A stretch of 64,000 nt of DNA from Lentzea pudingi (GCF_014646255.1 NZ_BMNC01000011.1:62001-126000); one strand, 5' to 3'. Numbered from the stretch's first letter, positions 1 to 9,017 are shown. The notes: generated by a model from the letters alone, not told the origin. Translations and numbers: made by a program.

Positions 1-1238
1 AACATCGCCGGCGCGTACCGGCCCATGCCCGACGACGTCGCGAACAGCAGCGAGAAACACCCGGACAGCCACGCGACGGTGCGGCCCACCGGCCACGTGT
101 CACCGCGCTGGGAGAGCCTGCGCACGCCCAGGACGTAGAGCAGGGCCAGGGCCAGCGCCGCGGTTCCGAAGATCAGGTCGAAGCGCCAGTCGAACAGGAT
201 GGCCGCGAGCGTCGGCGGTCCGTCGAGGTCGTAGCCGATCGCGATCTCCGTGCGGCTGGGCAGTTCGCTGCTGCCGCCGGGAGGGGGCGTGCGGGCCAGC
301 GCCACGGCCAGGCCGATGGTGAACATCATCAGCAGGATCTCGATGCCGGCGAGCTTCAGCAACGCGTGCGGCTTGCCGTCGGCCACGCCCTTCACGCCGC
401 GTTCGCGCTGGAAGTAGCCGAACACGCCGAGCAGCAGCAGGCACGCGAGCTTGCCGAGCGTCAGCCAGCCGTAAGTAGACGTCACGAGGTCGACGGGCGT
501 GATGCGCACCAGGGCGTTCACCACGCCCGAGACGGCCATCACGATCCAGCAGACCAGCGCGATCTTCGAGAACCTCGCCGCGGCGAGCGGGAGGTGCGCC
601 CCGCCACGCCTGCCGTGCGCGAGCAACGCGATCAAGCCGCCCACCCACAACACCGCGGCGACAAGGTGGAACAACAGGCTGTTGGTCGCCATGTCGTGCG
701 AGCCGCCGGACGACGAATGTCCCGTGACCGCAACCGGAACCAACGCGAAGACGGCACCGAACAGCAGGACCGTCGTCCATCCCCACGACAGCACCAGACG
801 GCAGCCCAGCGCGAGCAACGCCACGATGATCGCCGTCAGCATCCACGCCTTCGACTGCTCCAGCAGCATCGCCGTCGCGACCATCTGACTGAAGGTGAAC
901 GAGCTCACCGGACGGTCGATCGCGGCCGCTGTGTTGAACGGCACCGACAGCAGTGCACCCACGAGCCACACGAGCGCGAACCACCCAGCGGTGCGCAGCG
1001 CCGCATAACCGTCCGCTGCGAGAGTGCCGGACTTCTGCGGTGGCACGAGGAACGCCGCCAACAACAACGAGCCGATGGTCACCACCGCACCCGTCTCGGT
1101 CAGCACGCGCACGATCAGCAGCCCTGCCGGAGGGTTGCTCTCGATCGAGCTCAGCGCGACAGCGGCGAGCGAGGCCACCGCGAAGCCGATGACGACGAGG
1201 GGCACCAAACCCGTTCTGGTGGAGCGTTCGATTGGCAC
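1..1238 (-). CDS. CopD-CtaG fusion membrane protein, copper handling / cytochrome oxidase assembly (3' end beyond window)
   Basis: Reading the reverse strand from GTG 1238 gives 412 open codons that run off the left edge. The first ~300 residues are a string of hydrophobic helices of the CopD copper-resistance type, with a VTGHSSSGGSHD patch near residue 170 that fits the extracytoplasmic metal-handling loops of that family. From about residue 345 (DWRFDLIFG, then a helix ending RRLSQRGDTW) it becomes the start of CtaG, the caa3-type cytochrome oxidase assembly factor. Such CopD-CtaG fusions are common in actinomycetes and are thought to deliver copper to the oxidase. The start has only a weak G-rich ribosome site. 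The C-terminal CtaG portion is missing here only because the window ends. Confidence 0.85.
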   Translation of the reverse strand, partial: MPIERSTRTGLVPLVVIGFAVASLAAVALSSIESNPPAGLLIVRVLTETGAVVTIGSLLLAAFLVPPQKSGTLAADGYAALRTAGWFALVWLVGALLSVPFNTAAAIDRPVSSFTFSQMVATAMLLEQSKAWMLTAIIVALLALGCRLVLSWGWTTVLLFGAVFALVPVAVTGHSSSGGSHDMATNSLLFHLVAAVLWVGGLIALLAHGRRGGAHLPLAAARFSKIALVCWIVMAVSGVVNALVRITPVDLVTSTYGWLTLGKLACLLLLGVFGYFQRERGVKGVADGKPHALLKLAGIEILLMMFTIGLAVALARTPPPGGSSELPSRTEIAIGYDLDGPPTLAAILFDWRFDLIFGTAALALALLYVLGVRRLSQRGDTWPVGRTVAWLSGCFSLLFATSSGMGRYAPAM

Positions 1239-1396
1239 GCCCCGGAGCCTACGACCCTCTGGTGTTGCGCCGTGTGAGACGTTCTCCCCTTCTCCTGCTC
1301 GTGCTGCTCTCGCTGACCGGTCGCACGTACTCCATCCAGGGCGAACCCATCGCGGCACCACTGCCCCATTGGCGATCGCCACGGCGCGCAAGCCGC

Positions 1397-2587
1397 TCAG
1401 CCTGGCAGCGCTCGAACGGATGCCGCCTGCCTGGCGGCCCTCCTGGCCAGCAAGGTCGTCGGGATGATCAGCGCCGTGACGAGCGCCACAAACCCGAGCG
1501 AGACCACGAGCGAGCTGACGTGCGCGAGCCCACCCACGATCGGCGGTCCCGCGAGAAATCCCGTGTAGGCAATGGTCGTCACCAAGCCCAGCTGGCGCTC
1601 GCCACCGCTGCCGTCCGCGCGTTTGCCTGTCTCGCTCGCGAGGTCCATGACCACGGGGAACGAGAACGCGAGGCCCAGGCCGGCCAGACCGAACCCGAGG
1701 TAGCCCGCCGCCGGGTGGGGCACCACGACCGCGAGCGCCAGGCCCGTCGCGGCCAGTCCTCCCCCTGCGGCGAGCAGGCGGTGCGGGCCCAGGCGGCGTT
1801 GGATCGGTTCGCCGAACCACCGTGCGAGCGCCATCGTCACGGAGAAGCCGGCATAGGCGTATGCACCTGCCGCGTCACTCATTCCGCGCTCACGCACCAT
1901 GAACAGCGCCGACCAGTCCGCCGCCGCCCCTTCCGCGATGGCACTGCACAGCGCGATGCTCGCCAACAGCCAGAGGACAGGGCTGTTGAGCACGGGCGCG
2001 CGTTCGGTGACTTCTTCCCTATGACGCTCCCCTACTCCTCCGGGAATGCTCTTCGCGATGAGCGCGGTCACTAGGGCACCGGCAAAGGCCACTAGGAGGA
2101 AGTGCTTCATGAGAGTCCAGTGCGCGTGAGCGGCCGCGGCGCTGCCCAACGACCCGATAAGGCCGCCGACGCTGAATCCTGCGTGGAACTGCGGCATCAA
2201 CGGCCGTTGCAGAGCGCGGACGACGACGACTGCGGCCATGTTCATCGACACGTCCATTGCGGCGATGCTCGCCCCTAGCGCCACAAGGCTCAGACCGAGT
2301 TGAAGCGGCGACTGCGACAACGCGAGCACGGGCAGAAGCAGCGGACTGAGGAGGCTGCTCGCTATCAGGACTCCACGCGATCCGTAGAGCGCACACACCC
2401 GTGCCGCCAACGGCGCCGTGAACGCCAGACCGACGCTCGCCCCGAGCAAGGCCAGGCCGAGACTGCCGACCTCCGCACCGACCTGCTCCGCGAGCGCGGG
2501 CACACGGGAGGCCCACGTGCCGAAGACGGCGCCGTTCAAGAGGAAGACGATGAACGTGGCCAGGCGTGGGGACATGCGCTCCAGCAT
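1397..2587 (-). CDS. MFS transporter
   Basis: A 396-residue protein with about twelve hydrophobic helices, the usual size for a major facilitator superfamily permease. The loop after helix 2 carries a degenerate version of the MFS motif (ARVCALYGSRG). The helix-4/5 region (DVSMNMAAVVVVRAL) and the FHAGFSVGGLIGS segment resemble the YbjJ-like MFS branch. The substrate cannot be read from sequence. The gene starts 60 bp from a divergent LacI-type regulator, and its start codon touches a perfect LacI operator at 2590-2603, so the regulator very probably represses it. ATG 2575 is an alternative start. Confidence 0.85.
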   Translation of the reverse strand: MLERMSPRLATFIVFLLNGAVFGTWASRVPALAEQVGAEVGSLGLALLGASVGLAFTAPLAARVCALYGSRGVLIASSLLSPLLLPVLALSQSPLQLGLSLVALGASIAAMDVSMNMAAVVVVRALQRPLMPQFHAGFSVGGLIGSLGSAAAAHAHWTLMKHFLLVAFAGALVTALIAKSIPGGVGERHREEVTERAPVLNSPVLWLLASIALCSAIAEGAAADWSALFMVRERGMSDAAGAYAYAGFSVTMALARWFGEPIQRRLGPHRLLAAGGGLAATGLALAVVVPHPAAGYLGFGLAGLGLAFSFPVVMDLASETGKRADGSGGERQLGLVTTIAYTGFLAGPPIVGGLAHVSSLVVSLGFVALVTALIIPTTLLARRAARQAASVRALPG

Positions 2588-2589
2588 GA

Positions 2590-2603
2590 CTGAAGCGCTT
2601 CAG
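2590..2603. promoter_or_regulatory. LacI-family operator
   Basis: A 14-bp perfect palindrome, CTGAAGCGCTTCAG, with the central CG typical of LacI-family operators. It lies between the MFS start codon (2587) and the LacI gene (2648), so one bound dimer could cover both start regions. Assignment to the neighbouring regulator is inference. Confidence 0.75.
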
Positions 2604-2621
2604 GAGCGCTAGCGGGCAGGG

Positions 2622-2641
2622 TGCGATCTCTCGCATACGAT
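2622..2641 (+). promoter_or_regulatory. Leaderless promoter and small inverted repeat before the LacI gene
   Basis: TGCGA-tctc-TCGCA (2622-2635) runs directly into a -10 hexamer TACGAT (2636-2641). Six bases later is GTG 2648. A TANNNT hexamer six bases before a start codon is the standard geometry of an actinobacterial leaderless transcript and is the reason for choosing this start over GTG 2621. Confidence 0.5.
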
Positions 2642-2647
2642 GCGTTA

Positions 2648-3727
2648 GTGGAGTCCGACCGCCGACGCAGGCCGACGCTGGACACCGTCGCCGCGGCCGT
2701 AGGGGTCTCCAGGGCGACGGTGTCGAACGCGTACAACCGGCCGGACCAGCTGTCGTCGTCGTTGCGCGAACGCATCCTCGAAACGGCGCGCTCCCTCGGC
2801 TACGCGGGCCCGGACCCGGTGGCCCGCTCACTCGCGACCCGCTCGTCCGCCGCCGTGGGTTTCATGCTGCCGCAGGGCCTGTCCGGCGCGTTCTCGGATC
2901 CGGCGCTGTCGATCGTGCTCGACGGCCTGGCCTCGACCGTCGACGGTCACGACCACAGCCTCGTGCTGATGCCAGGCGACGCCACGGGCGGCCCGCGCCC
3001 ATCGATCGTGTCGCGCGCACAGGCAGACGTGATGGTCGCCTACTCACTGCCCGACTTAGCCCCGGCCCTGGACGCCGTCGCCGCCCGCGGCCTGCCGCTC
3101 GTGGTGATCGACCAGCCGGTACTCCCGGACTCGGCCCGAGTGGAGGTGCAGGACTACACGGGCGCGTCCGCCGCCGCCGCACACCTGCTCGGCCTGGGAC
3201 ACCTGAGGTTCGGCGTCCTGACGTTCGCCCTGCACCCGGACGGAGTATCCGGCCCGGTCTCGCACGAGCGCCGTTCGGCCGTGCCGTTCCGCGTGAGCCG
3301 CGATCGCCTGGGCGGCTACCTCGACACTTTGGAAAAAGGCGGGGTGAAACCGGACAATGTTCCGGTGTGGGAGGCGCGCGGCAGTGATCGCGAACTCGGA
3401 CGACTAGGCGCGCGGTGGCTGATGACCCGCACGCCACGCCCGAGCGCCCTGCTGTGCACGTCGGACCAACTGGCCTTCGGCGCCCTCCAAGCAGCCCGCG
3501 ACCTGACGTTGACCGTCCCGGGAGACATTTCGGTCGTCGGCTTCGACGACGTCCCTGAAGCGGCCTACAGCGACCCGCCGTTGACTACCGTGCGTCAACC
3601 CCTGGCCGACAAGGGCCGCAGAGCCGGCGAGTTGGCGCTGGAATTACTGGCCGGCGGGAGACCGCCGCGGCCGACGAGACTCGACGTTTCCCTCGTAGAG
3701 AGAGCCTCAACGGCCCCACGAACGTGA
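2648..3727 (+). CDS. LacI-family transcriptional regulator
   Basis: 359 residues from GTG 2648. The N-terminus has the LacI helix-turn-helix (TLDTVAAAVGVSRATVSNAY) and hinge (SLRERILETARSLGY), followed by a periplasmic-binding-protein-like sensor with the family markers VVGFDDVPEA and the C-terminal TTVRQPLADKG. The sensor normally binds a sugar or nucleoside that releases DNA. The divergent MFS transporter and the operator at 2590-2603 suggest it controls that transporter and itself. An upstream in-frame GTG at 2621 would add nine residues, but the promoter geometry favours 2648. Confidence 0.9.
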   Translation: MESDRRRRPTLDTVAAAVGVSRATVSNAYNRPDQLSSSLRERILETARSLGYAGPDPVARSLATRSSAAVGFMLPQGLSGAFSDPALSIVLDGLASTVDGHDHSLVLMPGDATGGPRPSIVSRAQADVMVAYSLPDLAPALDAVAARGLPLVVIDQPVLPDSARVEVQDYTGASAAAAHLLGLGHLRFGVLTFALHPDGVSGPVSHERRSAVPFRVSRDRLGGYLDTLEKGGVKPDNVPVWEARGSDRELGRLGARWLMTRTPRPSALLCTSDQLAFGALQAARDLTLTVPGDISVVGFDDVPEAAYSDPPLTTVRQPLADKGRRAGELALELLAGGRPPRPTRLDVSLVERASTAPRT

Positions 3728-3856
3728 TCCGCATCACGTTTAGACGGTTTTCATCACCCGTTTGGTCGTAGGGCGGAAACGGTCGATCGACTCCGGACGA
3801 TGTGTCCGGTGGGGGCACCGGTGGCCACGCGTCGTGGTCGCTTTCGCACCCCTCCA

Positions 3857-3929
3857 GCCTCTGTAGCTCAGTGGAGAGAGCGAGGGACTTCTAATCCCGA
3901 GGTCGCAGGTTCGAATCCTGCCAGGGGCG
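3857..3929 (+). tRNA. tRNA-Arg (anticodon TCT)
   Basis: A complete cloverleaf can be drawn. Acceptor GCCTCTG pairs with CAGGGGC (one G-U). T-arm GCAGG/CCTGC encloses TTCGAAT. The seven-base anticodon loop CTTCTAA gives anticodon TCT, and the discriminator is G. No CCA is encoded. It reads AGA codons, which are rare in this GC-rich genome. Confidence 0.93.
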
Positions 3930-3940
3930 CTGGAACATGT

Positions 3941-3977
3941 GGCCGCTGACCTGCATCGACAGGTCAGCGGCCGTTTT
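3941..3977 (+). terminator. Intrinsic terminator of tRNA-Arg
   Basis: A 13-bp perfect stem (3941-3953 with 3960-3972, six-base loop) is followed by G and four T. It begins 11 bp after the tRNA, so it ends the tRNA transcript and shields the convergent nuclease gene. Confidence 0.88.
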
Positions 3978-4007
3978 CGTTCTCGGTCACGGGCCCACTC
4001 CGTGGTG

Positions 4008-5443
4008 CTAGACCCACTTCGCAGTGACCGCGACGAAGTGATCCCTGACCGCCTGCTCGCTCGGTCCATCAGCGAACCTGACGCCCTCCAATGGTTCATA
4101 GGCGTCGTACCCACTCAACGACGGAGCCAGAACCACGCGCCAAGTCGTGGGGTCAACGGTCAGCAGATGCCTGTCGAACAGCAGGTGCACGTCAGCTCGC
4201 AGCAGGACGCCTTCGGTCAGGTTGTGGGTCTCGTGCTCGGCGAAGCCCCGGAGATGTGCTGCCTGCAGCACTTCGACTGGACAGGAGCCGGTGACCGCAC
4301 ACACGTGCCCGTAGCGCCGGATCAGGTTCTCCCGGAACCCGCTCTGTCCGTTGCGGACCATCGTCTTGGCTTCACGACGTCCGCCCTTGGGAGCCTTCCC
4401 ACCCTGGCTGCCAGCGGAAGTCTTCTGGCGATGACGATGCGGCGCATCGCTTCGATCTTCGCCACGGCACGGGTCTCGGCCTCCTGAGAGGACAACGGCA
4501 CGGCGATTCTCGCCAGCATTGCTTCCAGCTTGCCGGCGTCGAGCGCCCTGATCCCGTCAGGTGATGCCTCGCGGGTGCAGGCCTCGTCGAGGTCGTCGAT
4601 GCCGATGGCCCCGTCCAACGGGCGCCATGTTCCTCCGTAGTGCAGGACGTGCTTGGCCTGGGCAGTGACGTCGGTGTTTCGCTCGATGCGGCTGATCCGG
4701 CCGAAGCCAAGTACGTTCTCGTCGTCGTAGAGGACGATCACGTGGCCTTCGCGGAGTTGCTCTGGATTGCCGGCGGCTCCGTCGTGGACATAGCTCGAGC
4801 CCGGCACGTTCGCGGTGAACACCGCCCATGCCTTGGCATCGTGCGCAGCCCGGATCTCGGCAGCCAGGCGGTGCATCTCGGCCTCGTCGGCGAGAAACTC
4901 GCCAACGATGACCTGGTCCTGCGCACCACCGCGGGTCTTCTTGCCCGTGTAGCCAGGCAGCCTGGTCATCAGGTCGAAGAGCTTGCGCTGCACGCTGCTG
5001 ACCGACCGGAAGTTGAGTCCGCGGTCCTGCTGGGCGTGAATCGGTAGTCGCCTCAGGAACGCCGCGAGCTCCTGCACAGCCGGATCGTTGACGCGCTGAG
5101 CCACGCGGTCGTTCGAGAACAGCTGCGAACAGGCCAGGATCAGCTCGTCGCGCGACCACGTTGGCGGACTCAGCTTCTTGACCTTGAACTGCAACCCTTC
5201 CAAGGTCTGGTTGACGAGGGCGTCGTCAGCGACCTCCAGCGGTTTCAGCGCAGACCGGCCGGGCAGGTGACCGTGGGCGGCGGCTGCGATCACTCGCGTT
5301 CCACGCCTCTGGCCGCCGTCTGTGATCACGTAGTTGCGCGACAGATCGAAGCCGTAGCGCTCGCAGAACTCCGCCATCCCCATGCGGTCGTGTTCTGCCA
5401 TTGCCGCGTGCACTGCATCTGCGGTGATATCCCCAAGCCCCAC
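4008..5443 (-). pseudogene. ScoMcrA-like modification-dependent HNH restriction endonuclease, frameshifted
   Basis: The reading frame from GTG 5443 stays open for 373 codons but leaves the family frame near 4425-4440. The C-terminal HNH domain continues to 4008 in the -1 frame. Residues 1-70 (GLGDITADAVHAAMAEHD...) match the N-terminal head domain of ScoMcrA-type enzymes. Residues ~90-185 (WSRDELILACSQL, FRSVSSVQRKLFDL, RGGAQDQVIVGEF) resemble the sulfur-binding domain that recognises phosphorothioated DNA. Residues ~195-300 look like a small EVE/PUA-type module. After the shift come CAVTGSCPVEVLQAAHL, HNLTEGVLL and ADVHLLFDRH, an intact HNH site. A single missing base rejoins everything, so it is a recent pseudogene, a -1 frameshift product or a sequencing error. 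Its position beside a tRNA fits an exchangeable defence locus. Domain names are from memory of the family. Confidence 0.75.
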
Positions 5444-5542
5444 TAGAAGACGATTTCAACCAAACGCCGGGCAAGCAGCCGCCATCTGCAGCAATGAGGA
5501 CTGCTGTCGAGCACCGAATGTGTGCCGCTGAATAATCGGCCC

Positions 5543-5926
5543 GTGGACAAGACGCGGTTGGGCACCGGGCTGGTCGTCGGCGTGCTCGTGGTGCAAACGG
5601 TGGCAAGCCTGCTGTGGAACCCCGACTCGACGCTGACCGGCATCGCCCTCGCCTTCAACGCCGTGGCCGCGGTGTCGACCTTCCTCTTCGTCAGAAGAGG
5701 CGGGCGGGCGGCGTGGGTCGTCGGTGGGTGGTGTGCCGGGTTCTTCGGGTGGCACGTGCTCGGGCTCGGTGAGCTGGCCGGCTGGTGGACGACCGGGCTG
5801 GATGCCGCGTTCCTCGTGGGTGGCGGGTATCAGGGGTCGGTCGTCTACCAGGCGGTGATGGCCACGGCGGCTGGGTTTGCCGTGCACCTGCTGTTGCCTC
5901 GTCAGCGCCAGGTTTCGGAGACGTAG
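5543..5926 (+). CDS. Small integral membrane protein
   Basis: 127 residues from GTG 5543, with four hydrophobic segments: GLVVGVLVVQTVASLLW; TGIALAFNAVAAVSTFLFV; AAWVVGGWCAGFFGWHVLG; and a C-terminal VYQAVMATAAGFAVHLLL. The start is chosen because an AATAAT -10-like hexamer (5531-5536) lies six bases upstream with no ribosome site, as in a leaderless message. I recognise no family. Its last 25 bases overlap the convergent NmrA-type gene. Confidence 0.6.
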   Translation: MDKTRLGTGLVVGVLVVQTVASLLWNPDSTLTGIALAFNAVAAVSTFLFVRRGGRAAWVVGGWCAGFFGWHVLGLGELAGWWTTGLDAAFLVGGGYQGSVVYQAVMATAAGFAVHLLLPRQRQVSET

Positions 5927-6699
5927 GCGTCGAAGCTCTTGGCCGGGCGGCCCAGCAGGCGGGCGATGTCGTCTGACGGGGTGGCGAGGTGGCCTGCTCG
6001 CATGGTTTCGAACATGCCGTTCAGTTCGGTGGCGACCTCTTCGGGGGCGCCCAGGGCCAGCAGGGCCTCGCGGTATTCGGCTGGGGTCAGTTTGACCAGT
6101 TCGATTGTTCGGCCGGTGGCTGCCGCGATCTTGGCGACGGCCTCGGTGAACGTGACGCCCTCTGGGCCGCTGAGGTCGTAGGTCTGGCCGTGGTGGTCGT
6201 CTGTGGTGAGGGCTAGGGCGGCTACTTCGGCGATGTCCTGGACGTCCACGAACGGTTCTGGGGTGTCGTCCGCGGGGAGGGAGAGGCGGCCTGCCTCGAT
6301 CTCGGGCTGCCAGACCTGTTCGGAGAAGTTCTGGTTGAAGTTGTTGGCGCGCAGGATGGTCCAGGGGACGCTGCCTTCGCGGACGGCCTTCTCGGCGGCG
6401 TGCATGCCCTGGAAGACGTTGGGCGGGGTCTTGTCCAGGCCTCGGCCCGAGAGCAGGACGAGGCGGCGGAGGCCTGCGGCCTGTTCTGCGAACGGGGCCG
6501 CGGCGGACGGGTCTTCCGGGGCGATGACGTAGGCGGCGGTGGCGCCGTGCAGGAACGGTTTCCAGGTCGACGGGGTGTTCCAGTCGAAGCCGGTCGCGCG
6601 GGAGGCCTTGCGCACCACCGCGCCGGTGGCTTCGAGGGTGCTGACGACGCGGCGGCCCGTCTTGCCGGTGGCGCCCAGGACGAGGATCTCTTCGGTCAT
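5902..6699 (-). CDS. NmrA/SDR-type NAD(P)-binding protein
   Basis: 265 residues from ATG 6699, preceded by GGGGAC. The Rossmann motif is ILVLGATGKTGRRVV, with SGRGLDK in the middle and FVDVQDIAEVAALAL late, which marks atypical short-chain dehydrogenases of the NmrA/QOR2 type. These bind NADP(H) and act as redox sensors or quinone reductases. It is divergent from an AraC regulator 88 bp away, a common pairing for this family. The frame stays open upstream, but the Rossmann start and the ribosome site fix the start. Confidence 0.85.
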   Translation of the reverse strand: MTEEILVLGATGKTGRRVVSTLEATGAVVRKASRATGFDWNTPSTWKPFLHGATAAYVIAPEDPSAAAPFAEQAAGLRRLVLLSGRGLDKTPPNVFQGMHAAEKAVREGSVPWTILRANNFNQNFSEQVWQPEIEAGRLSLPADDTPEPFVDVQDIAEVAALALTTDDHHGQTYDLSGPEGVTFTEAVAKIAAATGRTIELVKLTPAEYREALLALGAPEEVATELNGMFETMRAGHLATPSDDIARLLGRPAKSFDAYVSETWR

Positions 6700-6787
6700 G
6701 TCCCCAGCCAACCTGCCGGCGGCGACCGGGGACATGGGTGAGAGTTCATCGACGATGTTCGATCGTTCGGGCCGTATTGTGAGGGGC

Positions 6788-7549
6788 ATGGAGCCGTTCG
6801 ACGAACTGCTGCGCGGGGTGCGCGCTGATGGTGCCGGGGTGCACCGGACCGAGATCGACGGGGCGCGGGTGTTGCCCGGGCTCACGTTGTACGCGGTGGC
6901 GTCGGGTGAGATCAGCGTGCGCGGGGAGGTCGCCACGGCCGGGGACATCCTGGTGGTGCAGGAGTCCGTCGAGGCACGGGGGCGTGCGTCGGTGGTGAGC
7001 GGGACCTACGAGATCAAGGGAGCGGTGGCGCGGCGGCTCACGGCGGTGTTGCCGGACGCGTTGGTGGCGCCGGGGGGCGACGAGTGCGCGGCGTTCTACG
7101 CCGGTGTCGGCACGGACGGGCCGAGCATCATCGCGGATCGGTTGCTGGACTGGCTGATGGTGTGCGCGCTCAAGGAGTGGTTCGACCGCGAGCACGGTGA
7201 CGGGTGGCTGGGCGCTCAGGCGGACGCGGTGGTGGGGCCGGTCCTGAAAGCCATGCACGCGCAGCCCGAACGCGCCTGGACGCTCGCCTTGCTGGCCAAG
7301 GAGGCCGGGGTGGCGAGGACGACGCTGGCGAGCAGGTTCGCCAAGCTGGTCGGGGTGCCGCCGTTGACGTACCTGACGGAGTGGCGGATGGCGGTGGCGG
7401 CCGATCTGCTCGCCGAGTCGTCGGCGACGGTGGCGTCGGTGGCGCGCAGGGTCGGGTACGCGGACGCGTTCGGGTTCAGCGCCGCGTTCAAGCGCGTGCA
7501 CGGGTTCAGCCCGAGCGAGTGCCGCAGCCGGTGCGCCGAGAGCGCGTGA
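6788..7549 (+). CDS. AraC-family transcriptional regulator
   Basis: 253 residues from ATG 6788. An N-terminal cupin-like sensor (res. ~5-110) is followed by a typical AraC double helix-turn-helix: WTLALLAKEAGVARTTLASRF, LTYLTEWRMAVAADLLAES, VARRVGYADAFGFSAAFKRV. The effector is unknown. It probably controls the divergent NAD(P)-binding gene. TATTGT at 6775-6780 sits seven bases before the ATG and GAGGGG lies between, so leaderless or led transcription are both possible. The 3' end overlaps the convergent LysR gene by 44 bp. Confidence 0.9.
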   Translation: MEPFDELLRGVRADGAGVHRTEIDGARVLPGLTLYAVASGEISVRGEVATAGDILVVQESVEARGRASVVSGTYEIKGAVARRLTAVLPDALVAPGGDECAAFYAGVGTDGPSIIADRLLDWLMVCALKEWFDREHGDGWLGAQADAVVGPVLKAMHAQPERAWTLALLAKEAGVARTTLASRFAKLVGVPPLTYLTEWRMAVAADLLAESSATVASVARRVGYADAFGFSAAFKRVHGFSPSECRSRCAESA

Positions 7550-8411
7550 CGTCCACACAACAACGCACGAAGTCGGCGGTGGCCTCACCTGCGTGAGGCA
7601 GCCAAGCCACGGCCACGTCGCTGGGACTCACGCCGGTCACGGGCACGTAGACGATGTCCGGCCGGGAGAAGAAGCGGGACGTGGACGCCGGCACCAGGGC
7701 GACGCCGCAGCCGGAGGCGATCGCGCCCAGGAACTCGTCGGGGTGTTCGGTCACGGCTCCGACGCGCACCTCGTGACCGTCCCTTTCGGACAACGCCAGC
7801 CAGTGCTCGCGCCACCTCCCCTTCAGGGCAGGGGCGACGATGACCGGGTCGTCCCACAACTCGCGGAACTCGACCGACGAACGGCCCGCCAACGGGTGCA
7901 CTGAAGGCATTGCCACGCAACGGGACTCGCTGAACAACGTCCGCACGCCGAACGTCTCCTCGCCCGGAAAAGGCAATCGCAGCAACGCCACGGGCACCTC
8001 CGCCCCGGCGAGACCGGCCGTCGGATCCGACCACAGAGCCTGCCGCAGGTCCACGCGCCAGCCTGGCCGGACCCTGCCGAACGCGGTGACGATCGCCTGC
8101 GTCGCGTCGTTCGCCGCGCTGGCCAGGAAACCGACGCGCAGCACTCGGGCGGCACCGCGGGTCTCGCCCACCGCGGCGTCCCAGCCCGCGAGCACCGGCG
8201 GCACGCGCGCGGCGAGGGCGTGGCCCGCCTCGGTCAGCCTCATCCCGGTGCTGGACCGCGTGAACAGCCGAACGCCGAGCTGCGACTCCAGGTGCTTGAG
8301 TTGTTTTGTCAGCGATGGTTGCGACACGAAGAGCCGGTGCGCAGCGCGCGTGAGGTTGCCCTCCTCGGCGATGGCGGCGAAATATCTCAGCAGCCTCGTG
8401 TCCACGTCCAT
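7506..8411 (-). CDS. LysR-family transcriptional regulator
   Basis: 301 residues from ATG 8411. The N-terminal winged helix is clear (LLRYFAAIAEEGNLTRAAHRL, QPSLTKQLKHLE, RSSTGMRLTEAG). A LysR substrate-binding domain follows from ~90 to 290, with the usual PALKGRWREHW and GCGVALVPAS segments. No obvious target is divergent from it: the next gene upstream is a TetR gene on the same strand ending 24 bp away. Target and ligand cannot be inferred. Confidence 0.9.
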   Translation of the reverse strand: MDVDTRLLRYFAAIAEEGNLTRAAHRLFVSQPSLTKQLKHLESQLGVRLFTRSSTGMRLTEAGHALAARVPPVLAGWDAAVGETRGAARVLRVGFLASAANDATQAIVTAFGRVRPGWRVDLRQALWSDPTAGLAGAEVPVALLRLPFPGEETFGVRTLFSESRCVAMPSVHPLAGRSSVEFRELWDDPVIVAPALKGRWREHWLALSERDGHEVRVGAVTEHPDEFLGAIASGCGVALVPASTSRFFSRPDIVYVPVTGVSPSDVAVAWLPHAGEATADFVRCCVDVTRSRRTGCGTRSG

Positions 8412-8435
8412 GCCGTCAGGCTATGGAGCCGGACA

Positions 8436-9005
8436 TCAACCACAAGTGAGTACGCGCGAAAGTTGGTGGTCCACGAGTTCCACGGCCATTTCCGGCGACA
8501 CCTGACCGATCAGCACCTGAAGCATCAGGCCGTCGACGAACGCCAGCAGCGCCATGGCATCCCGCTCGGCGTCGCCGCCGGGCCGCACCGCGGTGATCAT
8601 GCCCGCCAGCCACGCCACCATCTCGCCGTTGCCCTGCCGCAACGGCTCCCCCAGGCGCGGCTCGACCACGGCCTGCGCGAGGAACGCGGCGAGCACCGGC
8701 GCCTCCGCACGGGCCGCGGGGCTCAACGGCAGCAGTTCCAGCAGGACCGCGCGGAGCAACTCAGCGGGATCTTCGACGGGAAGCGCACCGAACCGTGCCG
8801 CTACGCGAGAGCTGATGAGCTCGAACGCGAACATCAGCATCTCGTCCTTGGTCGCGAAGTAGTGCTGGACGCGCCCCATGGACACGCCGGCCTCCGCGGC
8901 CACGTGACGCAGGCTGACCGCGTCCAGACCCCGTGCGGCGATCAGCCTGCACACGGCGTCGCCGATCTGGCGCCGGCGCTCGTCGTGGTCGACCTGCTTC
9001 GGCAT
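8436..9005 (-). CDS. TetR-family transcriptional regulator
   Basis: 189 residues from ATG 9005, with GGAG upstream. The N-terminal helix-turn-helix is RRQIGDAVCRLIAARGLDAVSLRHVAAEAGVSMGRVQHYFATKDEML, shown here only by its key part, AEAGVSMGRVQHYF. The C-terminal half is the helical ligand-binding domain. It is divergent from a methyltransferase gene across an 87-bp gap holding two inverted repeats, so it very likely represses that gene and itself. The frame remains open far upstream, but this start is set by the ribosome site and family alignment. Confidence 0.9.
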   Translation of the reverse strand: MPKQVDHDERRRQIGDAVCRLIAARGLDAVSLRHVAAEAGVSMGRVQHYFATKDEMLMFAFELISSRVAARFGALPVEDPAELLRAVLLELLPLSPAARAEAPVLAAFLAQAVVEPRLGEPLRQGNGEMVAWLAGMITAVRPGGDAERDAMALLAFVDGLMLQVLIGQVSPEMAVELVDHQLSRVLTCG

Positions 9006-9017
9006 GCACCATCTCCA

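Noticed and set aside
3740..4114. Reverse-strand reading frame with a protein-like segment across tRNA-Arg
   Set aside because: It is the antisense of the tRNA and its terminator. Such frames are a known annotation artefact.
3857..5443. tRNA-Arg plus nuclease considered as a genomic island
   Set aside because: No integrase is present and I see no repeat of the tRNA 3' end further downstream, so only adjacency is noted.
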